NCBI RefSeq assembly: GCF_025602895.1
Contig: NW_026516579.1
Location: 1-20,591 of the forward strand
Origin: Polychytrium aggregatum
Lineage: Eukaryota > Chytridiomycota > Chytridiomycetes > Polychytriales
Length of the DNA: 20,591 nucleotides
Reading direction: 5' to 3'
In this document: one piece after another, positions 7,824-16,000 of the stretch
Layout: every line of letters begins with the position of its first letter
How positions within the stretch are numbered: the stretch's first letter is position 1
Notes under the pieces: model-generated
Told to the model about the DNA's origin: nothing
The model's database searches: none
The model's input: only the letters and a program-made list of their open reading frames with translations
Made by a program: the position numbers and the translations under genes

Positions 7824-10109
7824 ATGTCCAAGGACAGACCCCAGCAGTCCCTTCTCCCGGCCTCGACCATCGCTGTCGGCAGCTTGATCTTCAAGCGCAA
7901 GGAGCGACCCGTGGCCACCCCTTCCTCCCCCGCCAAGCGTCGCCTGTCCTTGCCCGACGCAATGACCATGCTCCCCAGGCCGGAGCATGACGAGCGTCTC
8001 CCCGAGTCCGAGTTCCCGTCCGTGTCCGTGCCCGAGTCCAGGCTCCCGGCCCCGCCCGAGTTCAGGTTCCCGGCCGAACCCGACTTTTCGTTCCCGCCCT
8101 TGGACCGCGCTGCCGCCCGTGCCGCCGTCGACATTGATGAACTGGAGGACATCAATGTCGAAGAAGACCTCAGCCCGGACCAAGAGCCTGACGCTGAGCC
8201 CTCGTCCTCCTGTGCCGACCAAGACCACCCTGCCGAGTCCCTGGCTCCCGTGTCCTCCTCCGCCGCTCCCCACCAAGACCACTGTGCCATGGACATTGTT
8301 GTCCAGCCCAGTGCCGACGTCGTCTCGGTTCCTTGGCGCGACGAGTTCTGGCGCAAGTGGCACGCCTCGTCCGACGTCGATGATCAGAAGGCTGCAACCC
8401 AGATCATCGACGTCACCAAGATGAACAACCAGCTGTGGATGGCCGTGACCGCCAAGCTGCAGTGCACTGTCCTGTGCCGCAAGTGCAAGCTCGCCTCGGC
8501 CGATCCCTGGATCGTCGTCAAGCACGGCAAGGACGAGCTCCAGCTCAAGTGTCCCCAGGCCCTCGAGGACGGACCCTGCCCCGGCCAGATGTCGGCCTTC
8601 CAGTTCTGGGCCCACATGAGCCGCACCACCAAGGAGTCCCGCAAGCTGTTTGTGGATGCGTTCTCGGACAAGTTCAAGGAGAACTTCCACACCAAGTGCG
8701 GCCTCAAGACCATGGACAAGCAGCGCGCCGTCCCCCGTGGTGCCTCTGAAGGCGCCCCTCGAGCAGCCCCTGCTTCCACTGCTGACCCCGTCGATCCAGC
8801 TCGTCGAGCTGTTGATGCTGTTGGCACTGCGTCCCCTGTCCCCAAGGCCAGGCCCGTCCTTCCGCCCCGACCCGTCGTCAAGGCCAAGACCCCTCCTCCG
8901 TCCCAGGCTCCCGTCCCTGCGATGAAACCCGAGGAGGCCCTCGCTATCCTCAAGCGAGAGGCTGACCGGGTGCAGTCCATCCTGTTCGAGGCACTCGTGG
9001 CCGACAACATGGATGCTGCCACCAAGGCCATGGTCCAGAAGATCGCCAAGTCCAATGTGGCAATCAGCCGTGCCACGGAGCAGCTCCGCAAGTCTGTTGC
9101 CAACAAGACTGCCACCCCCAAGACCCAGTCCCCCGGTTCCAAGACCCAGTCCTCCGGCTCCCTCCCTGGCTCTGCCCCTGTTTCCGCCCCGTCTCCCTCG
9201 TACAAGGCCGCTCTCTTGAAGAACGTTCGGGAGGCCGAGAGCCGTGTCGGCCGCATGTCCGAGGCCAGCCAGCTCGACGAATGGAAGAGGATGCTGACCA
9301 CCGGCCGAATGCCAGGCTCCTCCAAGCCGATCCAGCCCAACCAGCACCGCCAGCCAGTCCTTGTCCCCGGGACGGTCGCCAACTCTGAGCTCCGGAACGA
9401 CAAGTTCAGGGAGGCCGTCACCAACATGGACTGGCTGTACGTCGAGGGCATCCGCTGTGGCGACCTCGGCAGTGTCCGCCGCAACCTCAAGCGATGCGGC
9501 ATCGACACCAGGGAGTTGGCCGAGATCAACTTCCCTGAGGCCACGGTCATGGAGGTCCTTGTCCGCGACAAATCCAACAAGGCCGACCTTGGTGCCCGTC
9601 TGGAGTCGCTGTCGTCCACACATGGCAGGGTCAGGGTCGTACCGGCCTACGACGTCATCCATGGTCTCAAGCACCATGGACTGGCCCTGTCCCGATCCGA
9701 TGCCATCAAGAACTTTATGGCAAAGTCCCTCCGCCAGGCAGCCAAGGCCAAGACCGCCCCTGTCCGCCGCTGCATCCAGATGCGCATCCCCGAGGAGTAC
9801 CGCGACGAGTACGACTCGCTCCTCAAGAAGGCCCTATCCGGCAAGGAGGTCAAGCGGGCGGACATCACCGCCGTCCCCAAGGTCCCTGGTTCTGCCGCTG
9901 CCGCTGCCTCGTCGTCTGCCTCTGCCGCTGCCGCTACCGCTGCCCCTGCCGTTGTCGTTGCTGTCGCTGCTGCTGCTGCCCCCGCCGCTGGTGCCTCGTC
10001 AAAGCCCAGCAAGCCTCACCCCGCCTACAGAGTCCCGCTGTCCGTCATGGACACTGACTCTGAAGGAGAGGGCCCCCGGGCCAGCAGCAGCGCTGCACGA
10101 CTCCAATGA
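7824..10109 (+). CDS. LINE ORF1 protein (761 aa, putative nucleic-acid binding)
   Basis: This is the first ORF of the LINE, with the start at ATG 7824 (MSKDRPQQSL). The N-terminal ~200 residues are Pro/Ser/acid-rich with a basic patch near 25-42. A Cys cluster follows: C218-X2-C221-X21-C243-X8-C252, possibly a zinc-binding fold; there are no CCHC knuckles. A second Pro/Ala-rich stretch is followed by a likely helical/coiled-coil segment (about 365-420) and a folded region (about 525-600; WLYVEG...LKRCGI...VMEVLV) with an RRM-like alternation of strands and helices. The C-terminus is Ala-rich low complexity (about 690-735). ORF1 proteins of LINEs bind the element RNA as part of the RNP. The stop codon overlaps the ORF2 start. 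Assignment as ORF1p rests on position and layout, not on a recognised family. Confidence 0.8.
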   Translation: MSKDRPQQSLLPASTIAVGSLIFKRKERPVATPSSPAKRRLSLPDAMTMLPRPEHDERLPESEFPSVSVPESRLPAPPEFRFPAEPDFSFPPLDRAAARAAVDIDELEDINVEEDLSPDQEPDAEPSSSCADQDHPAESLAPVSSSAAPHQDHCAMDIVVQPSADVVSVPWRDEFWRKWHASSDVDDQKAATQIIDVTKMNNQLWMAVTAKLQCTVLCRKCKLASADPWIVVKHGKDELQLKCPQALEDGPCPGQMSAFQFWAHMSRTTKESRKLFVDAFSDKFKENFHTKCGLKTMDKQRAVPRGASEGAPRAAPASTADPVDPARRAVDAVGTASPVPKARPVLPPRPVVKAKTPPPSQAPVPAMKPEEALAILKREADRVQSILFEALVADNMDAATKAMVQKIAKSNVAISRATEQLRKSVANKTATPKTQSPGSKTQSSGSLPGSAPVSAPSPSYKAALLKNVREAESRVGRMSEASQLDEWKRMLTTGRMPGSSKPIQPNQHRQPVLVPGTVANSELRNDKFREAVTNMDWLYVEGIRCGDLGSVRRNLKRCGIDTRELAEINFPEATVMEVLVRDKSNKADLGARLESLSSTHGRVRVVPAYDVIHGLKHHGLALSRSDAIKNFMAKSLRQAAKAKTAPVRRCIQMRIPEEYRDEYDSLLKKALSGKEVKRADITAVPKVPGSAAAAASSSASAAAATAAPAVVVAVAAAAAPAAGASSKPSKPHPAYRVPLSVMDTDSEGEGPRASSSAARLQ
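10106..10109 (+). promoter_or_regulatory. ATGA stop-start overlap coupling ORF1 and ORF2
   Basis: The ORF1 stop TGA (10107-10109) overlaps the ORF2 ATG (10106-10108). In the telomeric silkworm LINE SART1 a UAAUG overlap drives termination-reinitiation, and AUGA is used in the same way by some fungal double-stranded RNA viruses. ORF2 is therefore probably translated at a low ratio from the same bicistronic RNA. Confidence 0.7.
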
Positions 10110-11193
10110 ATCCACACCCCTCGCAGGGAGGCGGCAGGGCCCAGACATCCCTGACCGTCGCTTCCTTCAATGTCTGTGGCATCAACGTCAACGACGTTGA
10201 ACTCAAGAACCTCATCGACACCAACGACATCGACTTTGTCGGTGTCCAAGAAACCCTCGCCGACCTCGAACCCCGCAGCCCTCTCTGTGGCTATGCCGTC
10301 AAGGTCCCTGGTCCCCGTTGCCGCGCCGGTAGAGGCATCGCCATCCTCTACAACCCGGCCAGGATCGACCCGCACGACTTCACCAACATTGAAGTCAGCG
10401 ACAAGGGCGACGCCATGTGGGTGACATACAAACACGTCATCCACATCGGCAACTTCTACCTGTCCCCGAGCCTCAAGCTGGACGACTACCGCGAGGCCCT
10501 CCAGTCGATCCACACCAAGGCCGCCCTCCCCGACGCCCAGGTCATTGTGGTGGGTGACTTCAATGCCCACCTCAGTGCCCTGAGCGGACTGCCCACGCCG
10601 CTCCGTGGCAGGGAGAAGATCCTCGAGGACACTGTCTCCCGCGCCGGTCTCCGCGTTGTGCCTCCAGCTGTGATCCCGACCCACACCCGGCAGCGGGGTC
10701 CCAGCTGGACAACGATCGACTACATCTTTGTGTCGCATCGCCAGGCCAACAACGACCCGCTGCTGCAGGTCGACACTGCCGGTGCCTTCCGTGGCCAGTC
10801 CGACCACTTCCCCATCTGGGCGACTCTGCGGGTACAGCCAAAGTACTACCCAAAGGTCGACCAATGGCAGTGGAAGATCGCCCAGCTCGAGGATCCTGCC
10901 GTCCGCGCCCAGTACCTCTTGGCGCTGCTGGACGAGCGCGAACGCGGTCTGCAGCGCATCCAGGCTGCACTCCGGCCAATCTCAAGGGGATCGGTCATTC
11001 CGATCTCGGAGAGTGCGGCCCAGGACTGCATCGACCGCGCCTGGTCCATCATGATCGCCCTGATCACCACCGCTGCCGACTCCACCATCGGCAAGGCTTC
11101 CATCAAGACCGTCTGGAAGGACCCGGCCCTGATCCCCGAGATGCGGCAGCTTCGCGAGAGGCGCCGCGATCTCATCTACCAGCTCAAGTTGCC

Positions 11194-11198
11194 CGGGC
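11194..11198. repeat. Target site duplication of element 2 (left)
   Basis: CGGGC lies directly before the 5' LTR and is repeated at 17603-17607. It is a 5-bp duplication, as for element 1. Confidence 0.95.
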
Positions 11199-11456
11199 TG
11201 TTAGGGATAGCTTCTGCTTGTTCTCCACTTTGACTGCACACTTGGCTGTTCTTTTGCCTTTCTGTTTGTTTGTGTGTAGCTTTGCAGTTCCCCTCCAATT
11301 TTCCGCCTTTTGCCTGCCATTTCCGCTCCTTCCGCACTTCCGTTTCCCCGCGCTGCTCCGCTTCCTTTGTCTTCTTCGCACGCGCCGGTTTGTTTGTGCA
11401 CGCGCCTTGCTGCGATTGGTTGCAATTCGGCTGCCGGTCATGTGTCCCACCACCGG

Positions 11457-11555
11457 TGACTCATGACCTGCCTGACCGCCCCGATCTCTTGTTCATCTCG
11501 CATGCATTTGCCCCAACCTTATACTTGACCAATCCGCTTCTTGGACGTTGAGTCA
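11457..11555. promoter_or_regulatory. Paired bZIP-type sites in the U3 of element 2
   Basis: TGACTCA (11457-11463) and TGAGTCA (11549-11555) are perfect AP-1/Gcn4 consensus sites, about 190-290 bases upstream of the TATA box. Element 1 has one TGAGTCA in each LTR. Fungal Tf1 is known to be bound by the stress bZIP factor Atf1; a similar stress control here is an inference. Confidence 0.4.
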
Positions 11556-11742
11556 CATTGCTTCGCCTTTGCACGTTTCTCCTGCCAGGTGCTTCGCTTT
11601 TGCTTGCGCCTCCCTCGCTTTGGTTCTCTGCCTGTCTCGGTGGTCCTTCTCGGCCCTCGTTCGTGCATCGCCCCCTTCGCCCTGCTCGATCGCCCACTTT
11701 TCCCTCCCTTGGCCGCCCTTCGCTGCCAAGTCCGGACTTGTC

Positions 11743-11750
11743 TATAAATA
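11743..11750 (+). promoter_or_regulatory. TATA box of element 2
   Basis: TATAAATA lies 39 nt upstream of the start of the PBS-complementary sequence, so RNA should begin at or just before that sequence. The same box occurs in the 3' LTR at 17356-17363. Confidence 0.8.
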
Positions 11751-11781
11751 GCCTGACCCCCGCGATGTGTAGTCGAACCTC

Positions 11782-11793
11782 AGCGTTCAAAAT
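11782..11793 (+). promoter_or_regulatory. R-region self-primer sequence of element 2
   Basis: AGCGTTCAAAAT is the exact reverse complement of the 12 bases that begin 2 nt after the LTR (11992-12003). Its position just downstream of the TATA box puts it near the RNA 5' end, as in Tf1-type self-priming. It is repeated in the 3' LTR at 17395-17406. An AATAAA (11801-11806) follows within ten bases and is the likely poly(A) signal when read from the 3' LTR. Confidence 0.75.
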
Positions 11794-11826
11794 AGGACTA
11801 AATAAAGTGCCTTCTACTTTATTCTC

Positions 11827-11984
11827 TGAGTGTTCCTCACGTCTCATTTCGAGACTAGTCTTATCTTGAACGGATCTTTGCTTCCCTCGCTCCCTCTCCG
11901 AGTCCACTTCGGACTTTACCCTTGCCTTCCCTGAGCTCACTTCGAGCTCACTTCTTCTTTTGCCGTTGAGTCCCCTTCGGACTC
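11827..11984 (+). repeat. Row of five small hairpins in U5
   Basis: Five inverted repeats with 5-base loops that all end in TTC: TGAG-TGTTC-CTCA (11827-11839), GTCTC-ATTTC-GAGAC (11841-11855), AGTCC-ACTTC-GGACT (11901-11915), TGAGCTC-ACTTC-GAGCTCA (11932-11950) and GAGTCC-CCTTC-GGACTC (11968-11984). In RNA they lie in the 5' leader between the transcription start and gag. The stems differ in sequence while the loops stay alike, which suggests that structure matters. The role is unknown; packaging or dimerisation is a guess. Confidence 0.6.
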
Positions 11985-11991
11985 TAACATC

Positions 11992-12003
11992 ATTTTGAAC
12001 GCT
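11992..12003 (+). promoter_or_regulatory. Primer-binding site of element 2 (self-priming)
   Basis: ATTTTGAACGCT starts 2 nt after the 5' LTR and is fully complementary to 11782-11793. There is no TGG start as expected for a tRNA 3' end. The spacing (2 nt) and target position are the same as in element 1. Confidence 0.75.
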
Positions 12004-12060
12004 CCCTCTTGGCTTCCCGGCCTTTCTTCTTCTTTCGCCTCTCTTTCCCTCGTCGATCCG

Positions 12061-13014
12061 ATGGCTGAGCCTGCTGCACCCCCTGCAGACCTCAACGCGT
12101 ATCTGGCGCGCATGGAGGAGCGTATGAACGCCCTCATGACCCAGAACGCTGCTCTCCATCGTCAGATCCAAGATCTGCAAGCTCCCGCCGCCGCTCCCCG
12201 CCAGGTCTACCAGGTCAACAAGCCCAAGGAGTTCCTAGGTTCCCGCGATGAAACGACGGCCTTCCTCGCCCAGTGCCACCTGGTTTTCCTCGCCGATCCT
12301 GCCTTCTTCGCGCCCGAGCGCCAGAAGGTCCTGTACGCCACCTCCTTCCTCCGCGGTGAAGCCTTCAAGTGGTACGAGGCCGCCTTCTACATGGCCAACC
12401 GCTTCCCGGCTTCCTTCGCGGATTTTGAAGTTGCCCTCAAGTCGACCTTCGGTGAGGACACGGCCTCCTCGCAAGATAAGGCCTTGAACGACCTCAAGCG
12501 CTTGGTCCAGCTCAAGTCCTGCCAAGCCTTCGCCACCCGCTTCGTCCAGCTCGCCGCCCGCGTCCAGACTGATGAACCCACCAAGATGCACTTCTTCAAG
12601 GAGGGTTTGAAGTCTGAGGTCAAGTTCCACCTCATCGGTCTCCGCCCCGCTCCCGCTTCCCTGCCTGAGTTGATCAAGGCAGCGGTCGAGTACGACGATG
12701 CCCTCCATCGTCTCAAGATCTCCTCCCGTTCCCAACCTCCTCCTCCTTCTTCTCGCTCTGCTCCCCATCACCACCATTCTCCCGCGCATGTTTCTTCTTC
12801 CTCCTCTTCTGCACCCACTCCCATGGACCTTGACTCTGTCTCGGTCCGCCCTGCTAAGCTCTCCGACGTCGAGAAAAAGCGACGTCGTGAGCAGGGTCTC
12901 TGCCTGTACTGCGGGGAAAAGTCTTGTCCCGGCAGTCGCGATGTTCAGCAGTGCCCGGTTCTGGTCAAACGGAACTCGGGAAATGCCCACAGCCGAGCAG
13001 CACCTCGCAAGTAA
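12061..13014 (+). CDS. Ty3/Gypsy Gag, element 2 (317 aa)
   Basis: This is the capsid/nucleocapsid precursor. I chose ATG 12061 (MAEPAAPPAD); it follows a 71-base leader after the LTR. A coiled-coil-like helix (about residues 10-40, ARMEERMNALMTQ) precedes a retrotransposon Gag capsid domain (about 55-225, with FLRGEAFKWYEA and the later HFFKEGLKSEV). A Ser/Pro/His-rich linker leads to a Cys motif at 281-298: C281-X2-C284-X4-C289-X8-C298. This lacks the His of a standard CCHC knuckle and has Cys in its place with longer spacing, so it may bind zinc differently. The last ~90 bases overlap the pol frame. Most ribosomes should stop at 13012-13014, a minority shifting into pol. Confidence 0.93.
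   Translation: MAEPAAPPADLNAYLARMEERMNALMTQNAALHRQIQDLQAPAAAPRQVYQVNKPKEFLGSRDETTAFLAQCHLVFLADPAFFAPERQKVLYATSFLRGEAFKWYEAAFYMANRFPASFADFEVALKSTFGEDTASSQDKALNDLKRLVQLKSCQAFATRFVQLAARVQTDEPTKMHFFKEGLKSEVKFHLIGLRPAPASLPELIKAAVEYDDALHRLKISSRSQPPPPSSRSAPHHHHSPAHVSSSSSSAPTPMDLDSVSVRPAKLSDVEKKRRREQGLCLYCGEKSCPGSRDVQQCPVLVKRNSGNAHSRAAPRK
12978..12984 (+). promoter_or_regulatory. -1 ribosomal frameshift heptamer GGGAAAT
   Basis: In the gag frame the codons read tcG GGA AAT, an exact X-XXY-YYZ slippery heptamer, 28 bases before the gag stop and inside the gag/pol overlap. A -1 slip here enters the pol frame at TGC (12984). I have not identified the downstream stimulatory structure. Confidence 0.65.
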
Positions 13015-16000
13015 GCGAGGTGGTCTGTTCGGCGATACGAACATCTTCCCCCTCTGACTCGTCATTATCGGACGATAAGCTTCTTCTTCCGGCCACCCTT
13101 GTCGTCATGAGTCTTTCTGGCCCGGTCTCCATCTCCCTTTCTGTCTTTATTGATGATGGATGCACCGCTCTTGCCCTCATTGATCCTGCCTTTGCGGATC
13201 TCCATAAACTCTCTCTTATCCCTCTTTCTACTCCCTACTCCGTTTCCCTTGCTGATGGTTCTTCGGCCGGTTTCATTCGTTTCCAAACCGTTCCTGTGAC
13301 GTTGACCATTGGTTCCCACACCGAGTCGATTTCTTTTCTTGTGACTCGACTCTCCACCACTCCCATCACTCTTGGTCTTCCCTGGATGCGCTTGCATAAT
13401 CCAGTTGTCAATTGGAAGTCCCTCTCCCTTTCGTTCTCCGATCCCTCTTGCCTTGCTGATGGACACATCCTCGCGGATGTCTCTGCTTCCTCCTTGGACA
13501 CTTCGTCCCCTTCCGGCTATTCGCCTCCCCCTTCGGGCACTTCGCCTTTGACTCCTCCCTCCGGTCCTTCCCTTACACCGGTTCCCTCCTTTGGCACTTC
13601 GCCTTCCCTTTCTTCCCGCCTTGACTCTGCTTCGCTTTCTGAAGAGCCAACGGCTTTATCTTCGCCCGACATTGAGCTCGTTAATGCGGCGAGTCTTCTC
13701 CGTCTTGCACGGGAAGACAAGCTCGACATTTTCGCTGCCCAAATGGATATCCGTCCTCCTTCGCCGGAGACGTATCCTACGGTGTCGATAAGGTCCGTGC
13801 TCACGACGAAGGTGTATGCCGAGTCTGGCACCCCTGTTGACTCTCGAGGTGTCCCGCTCAAATACAATGAGTTTGGCGACGTTTTCAGCCTCAAGTCTGA
13901 CCCTCCTTCTTCCTTGCCTCCTCACCGTCCGTATGACTTGTCTATTGAGTTTGTACGGACCGAGGATGGAAAGGAACCTCGTTTGCCAAAGCCGGGGAAA
14001 GTCTATCCTTTGTCCCCGGCCGAGGAATCTGCTCTTTCGGAGTATCTGACCAACGCCCTCGCACGTGGTTGGATCTCCAAATCCTCTTCTCCCGTTGGTG
14101 CTCCCTGCTTCTTCGTGAAGAAGCCCAATGGTGGTCTTCGCCTTTGCGTCGACTACCGGGGCCTCAATGCCATCACGAAGAAGAACCGCTACCCTCTTCC
14201 CCTCTTCCAGGATCTTCTGGATAAACTTTCTTCTGCCCGCGTCTTCTCACACCTTGACCTTCCTGATGCTTACCACTTGGTTCGTGTCAAGAAGGGCGAT
14301 GAGTGGAAGACTGCTTTTGTTTGCAAATCTGGCTCTTACGAGTACAATGTTATCCCCTTTGGTCTTTCGAATGCCCCCGCTGCTTTTCAGTTTTTTATGA
14401 ACGACATCTTCTCGGACCTCCTTGGTGTCTGTGTTGTCATTTATCTTGACGACATCCTGATCTTCTCAAAAGATCCCCTGGAGCATGAGGAGCATGTTAA
14501 GCTTGTTCTTTCTCGCCTTCGTGAACACTCTCTTAAGGTCAATCCGGCCAAGTGTTCTTTTGACCTTTCTGAAGTTGACTTTCTCGGCATGATCATTTCT
14601 GCCGATGGCATTAAAATGGACCCTGCCAAGGTCGAGGCCGTTTCCCTTTGGCCTGTTCCCTCTTCTGCTCGCGACATCCAAGTTTTTATTGGTTTCGCAA
14701 ACTTTTACCGCCGCTTCGTCAAGGACTTTTCCGCACTTGCTCGTCCTTTGACTTCACTCACCACCAAATCCTCCACCTTCTCTTGGTCTCCCGAGGCCCA
14801 AGAGGCTTTTGATTCTCTTAAACGTTCATTCACTTCCGCACCTATTCTTCGTTACTTTGATTTCTCCAAACCCGCTGTCATCGAGCCCGATGCTTCTGAC
14901 TTTGCTCTGGGTGCCGTCCTTTCCCAGTTTGACCCTGACGGCGCTCTTCACCCCGTTGCTTTTCACTCTCGGCAATTCCGTCCCGCCGAGGTGAATTATG
15001 ACACCCACGACAAAGAGCTCCTTGCTATTGTCGATTCCTTTACTGCCTGGCGTCATTACTTGATGGCTGCCGACCCCGATCATCCCACTCTTGTTTTCTC
15101 TGATCACCAGAACCTCACCCGGTTCACTTCCGCTTCCCAACTTTCTCGCCGCCAGTTCCGGTGGGCCCAATTCCTTTCTGATTTTGCTTTTCGCATTTAC
15201 CACCGCCCTGGTCGCCTCAACACCAAAGCCGATGCTCTCAGTCGCCGTTCTGACTTTGAGATAAAGCCTGGTGACTCCCTCCACTCCACCAACTTCCTTC
15301 AGCTGTTCGAGTCTATTTCTCTCGACAGCATCACCGTTATCGGCTCGAACCCCGATTTTCTTTCCGAGATTCGAGCTGCCACCCTTTCTTGTTCCCTTCT
15401 TTCTGACTTCAACGCCAAACGTCTTGATGGCGATTACTCCTTCCGTGACGGTCTCCTTTACTTTAAAGACCTGATCGTTGTCCCTTCCCCCGAGCTCCAG
15501 CTCAAAGTGTTTGAGCAACGTCACTGCTCCGCTGCCGCTGGTCACTTTGGTCTTGCCAAGACCGTTGAGCTCATCTCCCGGGACTTTCACTGGCCCCGGC
15601 TTCGTAAGTCTGTGCGTCGCTTCATTGCTAATTGTGAAGCGTGCCAGCGAGCCAAGCCGTCCCGTCACTCCCCTTATGGTTTACTTCACCCTCTCCCCGT
15701 TCCTTCCGAACGTTGGTGGGACCTGTCGATGGACTTCATCACGGATCTCCCACCTTCGAACGGCTTTGACTCCATCTTCGTGGTTAAGGACCGCCTGTCC
15801 AAACAAGCACACTTTGTGCCCACCACGAAGACGGTTACAGGCGAGCAAACCGCCGAACTCTTCCTCTCCCACATCTTCCGCTTGCATGGTTGTCCCCGGT
15901 CTATTGTTTCGGACCGAGGAACTCAGTTTACTTCGGCCTTCTGGAGGCGCTTCAATGAGCTTCTGAAGACGAAGATTTCCCTTTCTTCTGCCTTCCACCC

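Larger units (their letters stand above)
10106..11198 (+). pseudogene. LINE ORF2, 5' part (APE endonuclease), interrupted
   Basis: This encodes the first 364 codons plus one base of ORF2. An exonuclease-endonuclease-phosphatase (APE-like) domain fills about residues 15-240: SFNVCGIN near 22, the catalytic VGVQET near 45-50, GDFNAH near 150, TIDYIFVSH near 210 and SDHFPIW near 231. This enzyme nicks the target DNA and frees the 3' OH used to prime reverse transcription. A helical linker follows. At 11198 the frame runs into element 2; translation would continue a few residues into the LTR and stop at 11231-11233, giving a 375-aa truncated product with endonuclease but no RT. The remainder lies at 17608-20189 in the same frame. 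Confidence 0.9.
11199..11989 (+). repeat. 5' LTR of element 2 (promoter LTR)
   Basis: This 791-bp LTR begins TGTTAGGG and ends CTAACA. U3 is pyrimidine-rich on the plus strand and holds TGACTCA (11457-11463) and TGAGTCA (11549-11555), both AP-1/Gcn4-type bZIP sites, plus CCAAT-type words (ATTGG near 11415, CCAAT near 11529). TATAAATA is at 11743-11750, the self-primer sequence at 11782-11793 and AATAAA at 11801-11806. U5 carries a row of small hairpins. Confidence 0.97.

Noticed and set aside
7395..9677. Long minus-strand open frame (about 760 codons) opposite LINE ORF1
   Set aside because: It mirrors the GC-rich third positions of ORF1; the translation is Gly/Leu/Val-rich without motifs and runs across the 5' UTR monomers. 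ORF1 is the better explanation.
11201..11206. TTAGGG at the start of the element 2 LTR as a telomere repeat
   Set aside because: A single unit inside the LTR terminus, present in both LTRs as part of TGTTAGGGATAG; chance match.
11990..12010. tRNA-primed PBS for element 2
   Set aside because: No TGG start and no obvious tRNA 3'-end complement, while a perfect 12-base complement to the R region is present.
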